This document shows, in pieces, positions 27,501-34,009 of a stretch of 64,000 nt of DNA. Location of the stretch: assembly GCF_945859685.1 (NCBI RefSeq), contig NC_079147.1, forward strand, positions 146,902,645-146,966,644, in the 5' to 3' direction. A program made the position numbers and the translations under genes. Numbering within the stretch: position 1 is the stretch's first letter; each line of letters starts with the position of its first letter. The notes under the pieces are model-generated. The model saw nothing but the letters and a program-made list of their open reading frames with translations. It was not told where the DNA came from and made no database searches. Origin of the DNA: Eupeodes corollae. Taxonomy: Eukaryota > Arthropoda > Insecta > Diptera > Syrphidae.

Positions 27501-30500
27501 GAAATCAAAGATTTCAAACAAGAAAACGCTACCTCTTTGCCTTTAATACTCAAGCTTGCCGCTACATTGCGATTTTTAGCGGAAGGTTCGTACCAAAAGA
27601 GCGTTGGGCAGGACTACCGAATGGCTATGGCTCAGCCAACGGTATCGAAGTTTTGAGTGAAACTCAACTAAAAAAACCTTATTTTTGTTTACATTTTGTT
27701 GCAATCCGCCACTATCACGCCTGTCGCTTTCAAAACCCACTAGAAGAATGACATTTTGTTGGAAAGAACCTTTCGCTTTCCAAATGGAAAGCCAATCGCT
27801 TTTGAGAATATCAAAACACAAATCCGCCATTAAAAGCGATCCGCCGCGATATCTGGAATCGGCCCTCTTGACGTCAAAACTCTCATTTGACCTCGATATA
27901 TTCTAGTCAAAAATCACTTTACCAATTTTTAGTTTAGGCTTTTATTTATTGAAAAAAAAAAACATCAATTCGATTTTTCTAAAAAAAATTACCAATTGTT
28001 ATTCTTCGATTTATATAAATTTATTGCAATATTAATTTCATATTATTTCTTATCCGAAAAATATTCTAGGATACGTTTCAGTATTTTTGATTTAAAAAAA
28101 ACCTTAATTGATATTTGTTCAAAATTGTCGCAAGCATTATTGGTTCGTAAGATTCGATGTTTTTATCTGTAAAAGAAAATTTATTTGATGCCGATGTCTA
28201 CTGGTTCTTGATATATGAAGGACGAAAAATGGTATCCCCAACGAACGTACATACGCACTCACAGACATCTATCTCAAAATCTTTGATTTATATTCTAGGG
28301 ACTTTGAAACGTCAAGAAATGTCAAAATTTTCAATTCGACAAAGCGGACTGATAACAATTCCTTCTTATGGGAAGTCCAAAAAGTTACAGCTACAAAAGT
28401 TTGTGTACAACTGTAAAGGGTGGAAAAACTATGGTTAAAAAATGGTTCAGCAATGAATATAATTTTAATACTTTTGATCTTAATATTTCTAAAGGGATAT
28501 TCTGTCAAGTCATGCCTTTAATGGCGGAAACACAAACACGCTTCAGCTTCGGCTTCGCCTGACGTTTACGAGTTCACCCATAGGAATTCAATGCATCCTA
28601 TCACAATGGAGCTTCGACCTCACGTTTTGTTTGACAATCGTAAGGAAAAGAACGTAATGTAACGTTAGGTGACTCCAAACTGAAGCTCTAGTTCAATTAG
28701 CTTTGTCTGACAGCTTAACAGCTTTAAAAAAATTTCAACAGACAAAATATTTGCTCAATTGTTTGCTTTTGTTCAAAGCAACCTCGAAGCAGGCCCACCG
28801 TAACGCAGACGAAGCTGAAGCGTGTTTGTGATTCAGCCTTAATTGTTCTTTATTGCGAATGTCATAGGTTCTAATTTTATTGTTTCAAGTGGATTACATG
28901 CGGGCTTATGTACCTATACACATATTGATTAATTTCTCCTTCGACTTACCAACCCCGGACGCCGCAATGGATCCCTAAACCATACACCTCTGCTGTCGTA
29001 ACTGTACATTTATGATTTAAAGCCTTATTTCGTCAGGTCTAAATACATTGTATTTCGAATCGTCGTGTTGCGCCTTATAAATTGTCATAGTGATACTAAC
29101 TTTAATCGGGAATTAAAGCCTTTTGATTTTGAATAGATTCGGGTTTGAACGCCACCGGTTAAGATATTAGCTCTGATAAAGTTTTGCCCAAGTTGTATAA
29201 CACGATATCTTATATCGTTATATAATCGAGGGGCATCTATATTTTGCATAAGCATTGCTGGCACTTTTTTTTCAATTATTTCGTTATTTGACATATAATT
29301 GTTCCTCATGTTTTTTAAATCAGGATTTAGAATTACTTTGAACTTAATTAGAAAATCTTCCGTTAATGCCATCGGTTTTTAACCGTACATTTTCTATTTT
29401 TTAGTACATTTCAGCACAGTTTTGTGCTCATGCAAATGTCTTTATAAAAAACACCCAATGATAGGCAACGGTGATAGGTGCAAAAGCATGCAGCACCTAA
29501 TTATATGCTATGAATTAGTGTTCTAAAGAAAAGAATACATTGAATATCTAATTTTAAGCGTTGTCAGTAGATCCGCTCGAATAAGCTGTGAATAAGACAT
29601 TTTAGCGTAGTAAAAAGTAGCTTAAAACACTCCAGCCTCGAAACAACCTCCACACGAAAACATCATGTCATAATATTTCTCTGTTGCGGCGTTAAGGACG
29701 GACAAACAAGCAAACAAACAAACAGATGACTCCCATGTATGTATATTTTTAGTATATATTGCAAGTTTTTAAACTCAAGCAAACAAAGAATTTCAAAAAA
29801 TATGTTTAATGCAGAATGTTTGGAAAACTGGAAACAAATTCGTGTGTATAGAATTTGAGTTAAACTAGTCCTTTTTTCAAAATTCAATAAAGTACGCAAA
29901 TTTTTTGTGGATCACTGTAATTAATTTGCGTTTATTGTTTACTAAAATTCTTCTTTATCATGATTGTATTCAATCAATATCATACAATTATTATAGAAAT
30001 TTAGACATTGTAGGTTTGTACTCATATATCAAAAGGTACAATCTGTCGATTGGGCTAAATTATTTTCAATTTAGATTTTGAATAGTGAATGGCATTCCAA
30101 TTTATCAAGTATCATCTGAGCTCTACATTATTAATTCCATTTGCAAGTCATCACCAAACAAAAGAACCAAAAATACTTACTATGCCTATATCCAAATGAA
30201 AAATTCCAGAGCCATCCTGAAGATTCAAGTACCGACGAAGATGATTCTCCCTTCGATCCTAACGAAGAAAAAAGTTCCGAAGACGAATCGAAACCAAAAA
30301 CAAAAGCAACGAAGAAAACAAAAGAAACGAAAACGAAAAATACCAACTAAATATTAAATTAAATTAAATTAACAACACCAAAAAACAACTAATTTTAAGC
30401 AGTTTTTCCAAAGAAAAAAGTGCTATAGCTGAAAATTATACACTAACTAAAATTTATATTTTCAAATCCGTATGTACTTTCCTCAAACTAGAGGAACTAT

Positions 30501-32279
30501 GTGTGTGATAGTGTTTTGTATGCGTGTGGTGATGTGGCGAGTTAATTTATATCTTTATTTAAAATTTTTCATCAATCTATTGTATAAATTTTAGCAATTT
30601 TTTGTATCAAAATTGTTCTATTAATTAATTAAACACACACCACCTGCAATTTTCTGTCTTGTATTTTCACGGTTATTTCGAAAAATCTGTAAATAACCAA
30701 AAACCAACAATATTTTTTTTTAATTCTGCAGCAAATATTTTGCCAAACTACAACAAAAGCTTAAATGTTTATAAATATTTATTTCTAAATTTTGTCTCTG
30801 TATGGTAAAACTATGTTTCTTAATTTTTTAGTAAATTCTTTTTAGTTTAAAGAACGTTTTAAAATTAAGTATGTTTTTTTTTTGTAATTTTATTAATTCT
30901 TTTATTTGATTGTTGTTTAAATAAAACTACTACTAAATTATATTACAGGTTGTGAGTTCGACGAATGGCGAATTGAATGCAGACGATCCCACGGCCGGAC
31001 ACTCAAATACTCCTATAACACAGCAGCCAGAGGTAGAACTTGTGGACGAAACAAAGTGAGTGTTAAATATTTTTTGAAATGCATGGTTACGCAAGGGAGA
31101 TGTTTTATGAAATGTTGTGTTTTTTAAATATTTGATAATTTATTTATATAATTTTTGAATCTACGGTCAAACGGTCTCACTTTTTTCCCCTTTTGCTATA
31201 GTAAGACGACGATGATGAGGGCCTTATTTAGCGACGCTTTGTCGCTCGAGAGAGTTCTTTACTACTCAAGTCCTATCTTAGCCCAAAGAAACAACGGATA
31301 GCAAGAGTATTTCCTCGTTTGATCTCAGCACTGATGTTTTTTCTGTATTCATAGCGAAACCAAGGCAAAGGCTTTAACTACATAAACGTTACATCTTTCG
31401 ATGGTAACGTTTTGGCCGAATTTGATTTGTCCTCATCAAATAGAAAGAAATAAATTGGGTGGCGCAATAGTCCGTTGAGAACCAGAGCCTAGTGACTTAC
31501 AACTCTCAACCATTCCTGTGTGCGAATAATTGCAGGGATAGAGGGGACCTACAGTTTATATGCCGAATCCGAACGTCAAATTTGAGAAAGCACTTTTTCA
31601 TTACAAGAGTTACTCTTGGATAATTTTTCATTTCCTCGCAAGAGGCAGTACCCGTTAAAAGACTATAGATGGCATAGGCAGGGATCGAACCCAAGACCTC
31701 TGGCATGACAGTCCAACGCACCAACCATCAAATGCTAAGCCCATTCTTACCACCTCTGTGTCAATACTGATAAGAACCCCTTTGACATAGCACTGAGTTC
31801 TTCTCACTATGTCAATGTCAGTAGCATATGCTAGTGATTGGACAGACTTTTGAAAGATAGTGCCCCTAGTGTTGACGTGGAATCTCTGCACTATTTGTTT
31901 AAGGACGATGTTAAACAAATCTCATCACAAGCATCACCTTGTCCAAAGTCGTTAAAGGGTATAGCAAGGAATTGGAACTTCTGAAAAAATCTCAAAAAAA
32001 AAGAGAAATCTTTCTCAAACTTCCCCGAGAAATGTCCATCCCGTTTCTTGATCGTTTGACCAACCTAAAATATATCCATTAAAATAAAATTATGTTATTA
32101 TTAATTTTTGACTTATGTACGTTATAAATATGTAAAACATCTCTCTAGCATTACCGTCCATTTACCCCATTCAATTTATGAATTAATACAAACAATTTTA
32201 AAAAAGATGGTTTATGTGCATTTCCAGATGTTGTTGCTTCTTTAAAAGAAAGAAGAAGAAATCATCACGCCAAAAATGA
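3574..32279 (+). CDS. gish: gilgamesh, casein kinase 1 gamma (3' half; six joined exons)
   Basis: Membrane-associated Ser/Thr kinase of the CK1 gamma family, acting in Wnt receptor phosphorylation and other plasma-membrane signalling. Exons: 3574-3842, 3913-4083, 4948-5028, 11874-11972, 30949-31055, 32228-32279, all with AG/GT borders and matching phases. Exon 1 completes the DFG motif (DFGLAKEYID) and carries TGTARYMSINTHMGREQSRRDD and LPWQGLKADT, the activation segment and C-lobe. Exon 2 has the end of the kinase domain (YLRYVRRLDFFETPDYDFLR and GEFDWTGKTM). The last exons give the variable tail and finish in DETKCCCFFKRKKKKSSRQK, a Cys cluster plus basic stretch typical of the palmitoylated CK1 gamma C-terminus. 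The N-lobe exons lie left of the window. The 18.98-kb and 6.85-kb introns are filled with transposons. The stop is TGA in a readthrough context (see the entry at 32280). Confidence 0.95.
4551..4623 (+). other. candidate gish cassette exon
   Basis: A short coding-like block in AT-rich intron. It is open in the phase needed to join the flanking exons, reads TKQQMETMKAIKNAPPSH then LGKNDSDK, and ends at an AAG/GTATAA donor. A possible acceptor is TATAAG just before 4546, though without a good pyrimidine tract. If used, it would add 26 residues between the kinase domain and the tail. Inference only; no transcript evidence. Confidence 0.4.
5269..5316 (+). other. candidate alternative 3' terminal exon of gish
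   Basis: A strong acceptor (pyrimidine-rich stretch ending TTTTACAG) is followed in the correct phase by 13 codons, GSFQIYNNSNKFM, and TAA at 5308-5310. An AATAAA signal overlaps this stop at 5310-5315. It lies 240 bp after exon 4948-5028. This layout fits a short alternative last exon giving a kinase without the Cys/Lys-rich tail. It could also be chance. Confidence 0.45.
5568..7613 (-). mobile_element. 5'-truncated LINE with RT and RNase H, (CCTAA)n tail and 15-bp TSD
   Basis: Flanked by the exact 15-base direct repeat TAGTTCTGTTACTTA at 5553-5567 and 7614-7628, so both ends are defined. Minus strand 7613 to 5568 reads through a reverse transcriptase: SPGPDGIIPAEL, PKAGKPSHVNPKDLRPISL, RGTPQGGVLSPLLWN, then the catalytic box IAYADDVAI. 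It continues into an RNase H domain (YTDGSK, AEVMAIKEVLSWL, WVPGHRDIPG) at 5939-6565. RT plus downstream RNase H suggests the Loa/R1/I group. Only a few stops interrupt the RT (for example after YSKGK near 7243 and after NRLTK near 6805), so the insertion is fairly young. The 3' end runs into CCTAACCTAACC. It sits in a gish intron, antisense to the gene. Confidence 0.9.
7745..8800 (+). mobile_element. Jockey-like LINE remnant
   Basis: Decayed plus-strand LINE. The 5' part reads KKCSSTLAKLLGKLFNLSYSSGHVPSKWKTAFVQSIPKK and NYRPIA (RT start). A middle piece reads INSGVPQCSVLSPILF and INDLLSEVSDLL. The 3' end reads FTLEPNFGRTVKFRNSLFSRTTRM and FKTNVHRY, the C-terminus of a Jockey-type ORF2. Several frameshifts and stops. 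The same family is found at 3030-3410 and 45725-46560. Confidence 0.75.
8820..9640. other. gish intron, no recognisable gene
   Basis: AT-rich intronic sequence between the Jockey-like remnant and the Tc1 remnant. I see no conserved coding signal and no clear repeat ends. Confidence 0.5.
9640..10470 (-). pseudogene. Tc1-like transposase remnant
   Basis: The minus strand starts with ATG at 10444 (MGKNKSRYL), followed by a helix-turn-helix region and KPRPRSIIHREDAAIVW. Further on come SNETKIN (first catalytic Asp changed to Asn or shifted) and PKYTLPIVKHSGGNVMIW, which are Tc1 hallmarks. Broken by stops; the C-terminal catalytic part is missing. I could not place convincing terminal inverted repeats. 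Confidence 0.7.
10920..11112 (+). other. GC-richer coding-like block in gish intron (possible cassette exons)
   Basis: Within AT-rich intron, 10931-10995 carries repeated GTCGTC/CGTCGT triplets and reads TPNTNDNVVAVRRRRVGY in one frame. Then 11057-11109 reads NSNQLDFDEDEDEYLLVE and ends at a possible donor GAG/GTTAG. Preceding acceptors are weak. The base composition contrasts sharply with its surroundings. This may be a cassette exon or a conserved regulatory block; function unknown. Confidence 0.3.
11270..11410 (+). other. candidate alternative terminal exon of gish
   Basis: After a possible acceptor (GAATGCTAG, 11261-11269) there are 46 open codons followed by TAA at 11408-11410. The block begins CFGPIPTTPTSKRPPTTAAP and ends DFDSSIGN. 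It is much more GC-rich than its surroundings and rich in Pro/Thr, like a kinase tail. Its frame fits a phase-0 join from the upstream exon ending at 5028. No transcript evidence. Confidence 0.4.
12600..12800. repeat. degenerate short-motif array (MULE-end-like)
   Basis: Several loosely repeated copies of an AAATGACATAAAGCCCAAAG-type motif spaced 20-60 bp apart, for example near 12625, 12665 and 12765. In reverse complement they resemble the GGGGCCTTATTTCAT array at 56260-57200. Resemblance judged by eye. Confidence 0.35.
12945..14242 (-). mobile_element. complete DD41D mariner-like transposon
   Basis: Bounded by TA duplications at 12943-12944 and 14243-14244. The ends are imperfect inverted repeats (TAAACGGTGATTTTTT and TAAAGGGTGATTTTTT). 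It contains one uninterrupted 350-codon transposase (see next entry). It appears to sit inside the 3' part of the LINE at 14245-15698: LINE-like sequence reads up to the insertion at 14245 and seems to continue at 12880-12942. Confidence 0.9.
13075..14127 (-). CDS. mariner-family transposase (DD41D), apparently intact
   Basis: A 350-residue transposase that would cut and paste its element at TA sites. Residues 1-60 form the first helix-turn-helix (TNEQRLQIIEFYYQN). A second lies around 85-115 (MSVRRRSQQLGLCYSTTWKILRKDLG). The catalytic residues are in FSDEAHFW (about residue 155), QQDGATCHTA (about 250) and NLTPLDYFLWGY (about 292). I count 41 residues between the second and third Asp, hence DD41D, the rosa-like group. 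Length is normal for mariner and there is no stop or frameshift. Start is the first ATG (MNRLTNEQ). Its intact state beside decayed neighbours suggests recent arrival, possibly by horizontal transfer. It is not a host gene. Confidence 0.9.
   Translation of the reverse strand: MNRLTNEQRLQIIEFYYQNQCSVRNVFRALRPIYGLHNRPSEQTINAIVTKFRTQFTLLDIKPTTRMRTEENIASVSESVAEDREMSVRRRSQQLGLCYSTTWKILRKDLGVKPYKIQLVQELKPNDLPQRRIFSEWALEKLAENPLFYRQILFSDEAHFWLNGYVNKQNCRIWSEEQPEAVQELPMHPEKCTVWCGLYAGGIIGPYFFKDAVGRNVTVNGDRYRSMLTNFLLPKMEELNLVHMWFQQDGATCHTARDSMAILRENFGEQFISRNGPVSWPPRSCNLTPLDYFLWGYVKSKVYTNKPLSIPALEDNISEEIRAIPAEMLEKVTQNWTFRMDHLRRSRGQH
14245..15698 (-). mobile_element. degenerate LINE, RT and C-terminal fragments
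   Basis: Minus strand from about 15640 reads KKNKTAGLDGIHAEFLKADP, then YWKDGVIVKLPKK, then NCNNWRGI, a typical LINE RT start. Next come FVDFGRRLIASIVN (palm region) near 15200 and a decayed YADD-equivalent near 14960. At the 3' end RKWRWIGYTLRKPDDNIAKQ and NRPVGRPKTTWRSSV (14320-14470) form the conserved C-terminal segment. Many stops. Interrupted at its 3' end by the DD41D mariner. Confidence 0.8.
15670..15770. repeat. short hairpin (imperfect inverted repeat)
   Basis: The left arm (GGTTCGAAGTGTGTATGCAATG, about 15678-15699) is roughly complementary to the right arm at about 15737-15760 (CATACACACAACCTCG). It is probably a small foldback element or MITE scar at the edge of the LINE. Confidence 0.4.
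15960..17130. other. gish intron, no recognisable gene
   Basis: AT-rich intronic sequence. Around 16370-16540 and 16790-16890 there are related GAACGTTCAGAGC/GTTCTGAACA motifs in opposite orientation, perhaps an old inverted-repeat element, but boundaries are unclear. Confidence 0.4.
17131..17196. repeat. 33-bp perfect tandem duplication
   Basis: The unit beginning CATTTTGACAGCTACTG occurs at 17131-17163 and again, unchanged, at 17164-17196. Being perfect, it is recent. No coding role is visible. Confidence 0.9.
17512..17919. mobile_element. MITE, Harbinger-like, with TAA-type duplication
   Basis: The terminal inverted repeat is AGCAGCATTCACATGAG at the left and AAGCATCATTAACATGAG (reverse complement) at the right, both followed by GACCAACGAA-type sequence. 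TAA lies on each side (17509-17511 and 17920-17922, one base ambiguous). No coding capacity. Confidence 0.7.
17922..18113. mobile_element. second, related MITE directly adjacent
   Basis: The left end (CTTGCACATGAGCTACGAAC) and the reverse complement of the right end (CCTTGCACATACATGAGAGCGAAC) form an imperfect inverted repeat. It shares CATGAG and CGAAC motifs with the MITE immediately to its left. Confidence 0.5.
18113..18250 (+). pseudogene. mariner transposase N-terminal remnant
   Basis: Reads TPPEQRLRIVHLYYQHNGSV, aligning with the N-terminus of the DD41D transposase at 14127 (TNEQRLQIIEFYYQNQCSV). The rest is lost. A trace of an older, related transposon. Confidence 0.6.
18250..21950. 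other. gish intron, mostly unexplained AT-rich DNA
   Basis: No gene recognised. It holds the 120-bp tandem repeat (19918-20130) and a possible small exon-like stretch at 19189-19254 that I do not accept. Otherwise I see no structure. Confidence 0.5.
19918..20130. repeat. diverged direct repeat, period 120 bp
   Basis: The unit starting ATAGAAACATGATGTCTGTTC (19918) recurs at 20038 with about 10% difference, including a shared TTGTCGTTCGTAAATATCAA core. A third, weaker trace (CTAACTATTGTCGT and TACAACAGCTTGTAAC) lies near 20790-20840. Confidence 0.8.
21960..22290 (-). pseudogene. mariner-like transposase fragment (second HTH)
   Basis: The minus strand reads VRAVENLAAVCESVQQYPKQ then SITRRSQELGLTQTTTW, the second helix-turn-helix of a mariner-type transposase. 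The preceding part is frameshifted (VDFLTFGGPIRVHQLSKRST). The catalytic domain is absent. Confidence 0.7.
22350..23385. other. gish intron, no recognisable gene
   Basis: Very T-rich; open frames here are low-complexity and not credible genes. Confidence 0.5.
23390..26770 (-). mobile_element. pogo/Tigger-like element, decayed, interrupted by a Tc1
   Basis: The ends are inverted repeats: CAGTGGTGGTCCAGTATAAC at the left, and TCCAGTATAACGAATG in reverse complement at the right (about 26745-26762). Further GATATAACGAA-type subrepeats lie just inside both ends. This end structure resembles Tigger/pogo transposons. The interior at 24100-24260 (minus) keeps an acidic stretch (VEEIEIVDYISDENGSSET) like the C-terminus of a pogo-type transposase. 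Otherwise degenerate. The right outer end is blurred. Confidence 0.6.
24667..26258 (-). mobile_element. Tc1-like transposon nested in the pogo/Tigger-like element
   Basis: Inverted repeats CACTACCGGTCAAAAGTTTG begin at 24667 and end at 26258, next to TA. The minus-strand transposase is recognisable: DFNRVLWSDGSKFEIFG (first Asp), TVKHGGGSVMVWGCFSF, FQQDNDPKHTSK (second Asp). It is dead. There is a stop after VYVRRSAE near 25340. The segment that should hold the third catalytic residue (the region before EKLDRNVRN) is deleted. Confidence 0.85.
26974..27866 (+). mobile_element. PIF/Harbinger element with 3-bp TSD and partial transposase
   Basis: Inverted repeats AGGGCCGATTCCAGA followed by GCGGCGGATCGC mark both ends, flanked by the duplication CTT (26971-26973 and 27867-27869). 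Inside, 27440-27656 reads FRLSREVFVYVFEEIKDF then PLILKLAATLRFLAEGSYQ then KSVGQDY and QPTVSKF, the N-terminal part of a Harbinger transposase. The catalytic domain is missing, so this copy needs help in trans. Confidence 0.85.
27870..28515. other. gish intron, no recognisable gene
   Basis: No conserved frame or repeat ends seen. Confidence 0.45.
28522..28839. mobile_element. 318-bp Harbinger-type MITE
   Basis: The left end TGGCGGAAACACAAACACG followed by CTTCAGCTTCG mirrors the right end AGGCTGAATCACAAACACG followed by CTTCAGCTTCG. The TAA duplication lies at 28519-28521 and 28840-28842. No open frame of note. Confidence 0.85.
29085..29372 (-). pseudogene. Helitron-like (PIF1 helicase) remnant
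   Basis: The segment PAMLMQNIDAPRLYNDIRYR then VIQLGQNFIRANILTGG matches the C-terminal part of Helitron/PIF1-type helicases (pattern PVMLLRN, PRLCNGTR, ILTG). Only this piece survives. I did not find the Helitron CTRR hairpin end. Confidence 0.6.
29400..30085. other. gish intron, no recognisable gene
   Basis: AT-rich sequence without recognisable features. Confidence 0.45.
30141..30350 (+). other. coding-like block with acidic then lysine-rich residues, stop at 30350
   Basis: One frame reads PNEKFQSHPEDSSTDEDDSP, then FDPNEEKSSEDE, then a Lys/Thr-rich end before TAA at 30348-30350. The sequence looks coding: GAA/GAC/GAT-rich in an otherwise featureless intron 600 bp before gish exon 30949. 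It could be an alternative gish last exon, with an acceptor somewhere in 30060-30170, or the tail of an unrecognised transposon or retrogene. I do not recognise it. Confidence 0.35.
31200..31920 (-). mobile_element. LINE remnant interrupted by a SINE
   Basis: Minus strand 31920-31740 reads FNIVLKQIVQRFHVNTRGTI and SLAYATDIDIVRRTQ (RT catalytic region, YADD changed to YATD). After the SINE, 31440-31200 continues with the post-RT part (ISAEIKRGNTLAIRCFFGL). Same family as 960-2400. Decayed. Confidence 0.75.
31442..31725 (-). mobile_element. tRNA-derived SINE (copy 1) with 8-bp TSD
   Basis: On the minus strand: a tRNA-like head (GTTGGTGCGTTGGACTGTCA, then B box GGGTTCGATCCC), a unique body, the conserved 3' block (CTAGGCTCTGGTTCTCAACG, then GCGCCACCCAATTTATTT) and an AT tail. 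Flanked by CATCAAAT at 31434-31441 and 31726-31733, so both ends are defined. The first ~20 bases are missing compared with the copy at 46185. Confidence 0.85.
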
Positions 32280-32486
32280 CTAGATGGTGTCCAATGTAGT
32301 CCAGAGCGTGAAGCAGTAACACTGCTTCGTGCAACGTCACATTCAAATTCAAGGGATAGTGTATTAAATAATCCTAGTCAGGATTATATACAACAAGCAA
32401 CGTCACAACATACGTTGCGATATCCTCCATCCGCGTCGATATTGACGCCAACACCAACTACAAATACGCCGACACTTCCGTTGTAA
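32280..32486 (+). other. gish: in-frame open extension after the gish TGA (readthrough candidate)
   Basis: The gish stop at 32277-32279 reads TGA CTAG, the context most favourable for ribosomal readthrough in animals. The same frame stays open for 68 codons to TAA at 32484-32486. An AATAAA signal follows at 32496-32501, only 10 bases later. The extension begins LDGVQCSPEREAVTLLRATS and ends Thr/Pro-rich. It would lengthen the kinase tail past the Cys/Lys cluster and might alter membrane attachment. Visible: the context and the open frame. Inferred: that readthrough occurs. Confidence 0.65.
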
Positions 32487-32495
32487 TTTAATTTA

Positions 32496-32501
32496 AATAA
32501 A
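32496..32501 (+). terminator. probable gish polyadenylation signal
   Basis: AATAAA shortly after the second stop codon. Many further AATAAA motifs lie in the A-rich DNA up to about 32900, so the real 3' end cannot be fixed. Confidence 0.4.
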
Positions 32502-32519
32502 AAAAATCAAAAAAAAAAA

Positions 32520-33510
32520 CAAAAAAAAAAATTATAATTAATTAATTATTATTATTATTATTATGTATTGATTTATTTACTATAATTATTATTAATTATT
32601 ATTATGTCAAATAAATAAGTTCAATAAAAAAAATTCAACCAACTACAACAACAAAAAACGATCCTTAAGCAACACAAAAAGGAAATGCATGGAAAATGGC
32701 GCCGGCGGCGTAGGAAATTGTTAAAACATCTACGATATTATTGAGCAAAACAAAAAACAAACAACACAAATAATTTGTAATATTTTGCTGCAATAGTTAA
32801 AGAAAATATAGAGTTAAAGGAAATACATAATTTATTTTAATAAAGAAAAAAATAATAATCTACCTTCTTCGAGTATTCATTATTATTAAAAAAAAAAACT
32901 TTTACTAAAATCCCTTGCCCTTAACACCACAAAACCACACACACTCATTCATAGTCCTAGGGCCAACGACTGATTTAACTTTTAAGTCCTTTTACAGACC
33001 TGAAATTTTGTCAAGTAATTTCTATAATGTAAATGTAACAAAAAAAATAAGGTTTTGAATGAGTGCCATAAGCTACCTATTGCCATAACAAGACAAGTCC
33101 TCTTATTTCGTGGGTATGCTTTGAACCTTTGCACTTGTTATGGCATTAAAGTAGTAATTGGATTTGTTTTATAACTCTCAACCCTTTTAAATCTGCCAAA
33201 AACAAAAATGCTTTATACATATTTTCTTTCCGACTTCACACCAACAATGCTACACAATATTGGAGACAAACTTTAATCTTCTCTATTCCAAATATTCTAA
33301 AAACACCCTCCCAAAACAACTTTACTAGTCACACATATTTTTCTTATTAAGTTTCCTTCAAATTCTGGTTGGCTATCGAAGAATTCAAAGAAGTGACTTC
33401 AACAAATAATATGAGGTCTGCGAAATACATTTTTTTAGTTGAACTGGGCGCTGGCTCTCCCACTATCCATTAAACATTATCCCAGGCCTGTAAAAGAATG
33501 TAGTCTTCTG
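32520..33510. other. A/T-rich intergenic or gish 3'UTR sequence
   Basis: Simple ATT/TTA runs and poly-A tracts, several AATAAA motifs. May include long 3'UTR forms of gish. No gene seen. Confidence 0.5.
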
Positions 33511-33524
33511 TGAATGAAGTCTTT

Positions 33525-34000
33525 AAAAATCATTTATTGAATTCAATTAGAAGATTGCGTTTATTGATTTCACTTTGGGACTTCAGACTTCAAATAATGC
33601 AATTACCATTCATTTGTAGCAAAAAGATTGCAATCATTTTTTTTTCCTTTATTCGTTTTACTTTTTTTTATCTTTTTCATAATTTTTGTTTTCTTTGAAT
33701 TCCCTATATTCTTTTTGTATTCTTTGAATTCTTTGGCATTCTTTAAAATTTTGTTACAAAATTTTGAAAGGGCCAAAGAAAAATGCAAAGAATATAAAAA
33801 AATGCAGAGAATGAGAATGCATGAATTCTCAAAGAGTACATTCAAATGATTGGTGTTAAATGAATGGGGAGAAAAAATGATTGCAATCTATTTGCTACAA
33901 GTGAATGGAGATTGCATAGTCAGGAGTCTCAAAATGAAGACAATGGATCCAATACAATTATTTAAGCCATTATTGATTGCATTTAAAAAAGATTGCATTC
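33525..34000. repeat. long foldback (snap-back) element
   Basis: The left arm (about 33560-33642, including CCATTCATTTGTAGCAAAAA) pairs with the right arm (about 33868-33940, whose complement has CCATTCACTTGTAGCAAATA followed by GATTGCAATCATTTTTT). The centre has internally complementary AATTCTTTGAATTC-like repeats. The RNA or single strand would form a hairpin of over 200 bp. No TSD identified. Confidence 0.65.
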
Positions 34001-34009
34001 TTTTACAAC

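Noticed and set aside
30131..30346. Antisense open frame (Phe/Ser-rich)
   Set aside because: It mirrors the acidic/lysine-rich plus-strand block and has no recognisable features of its own.
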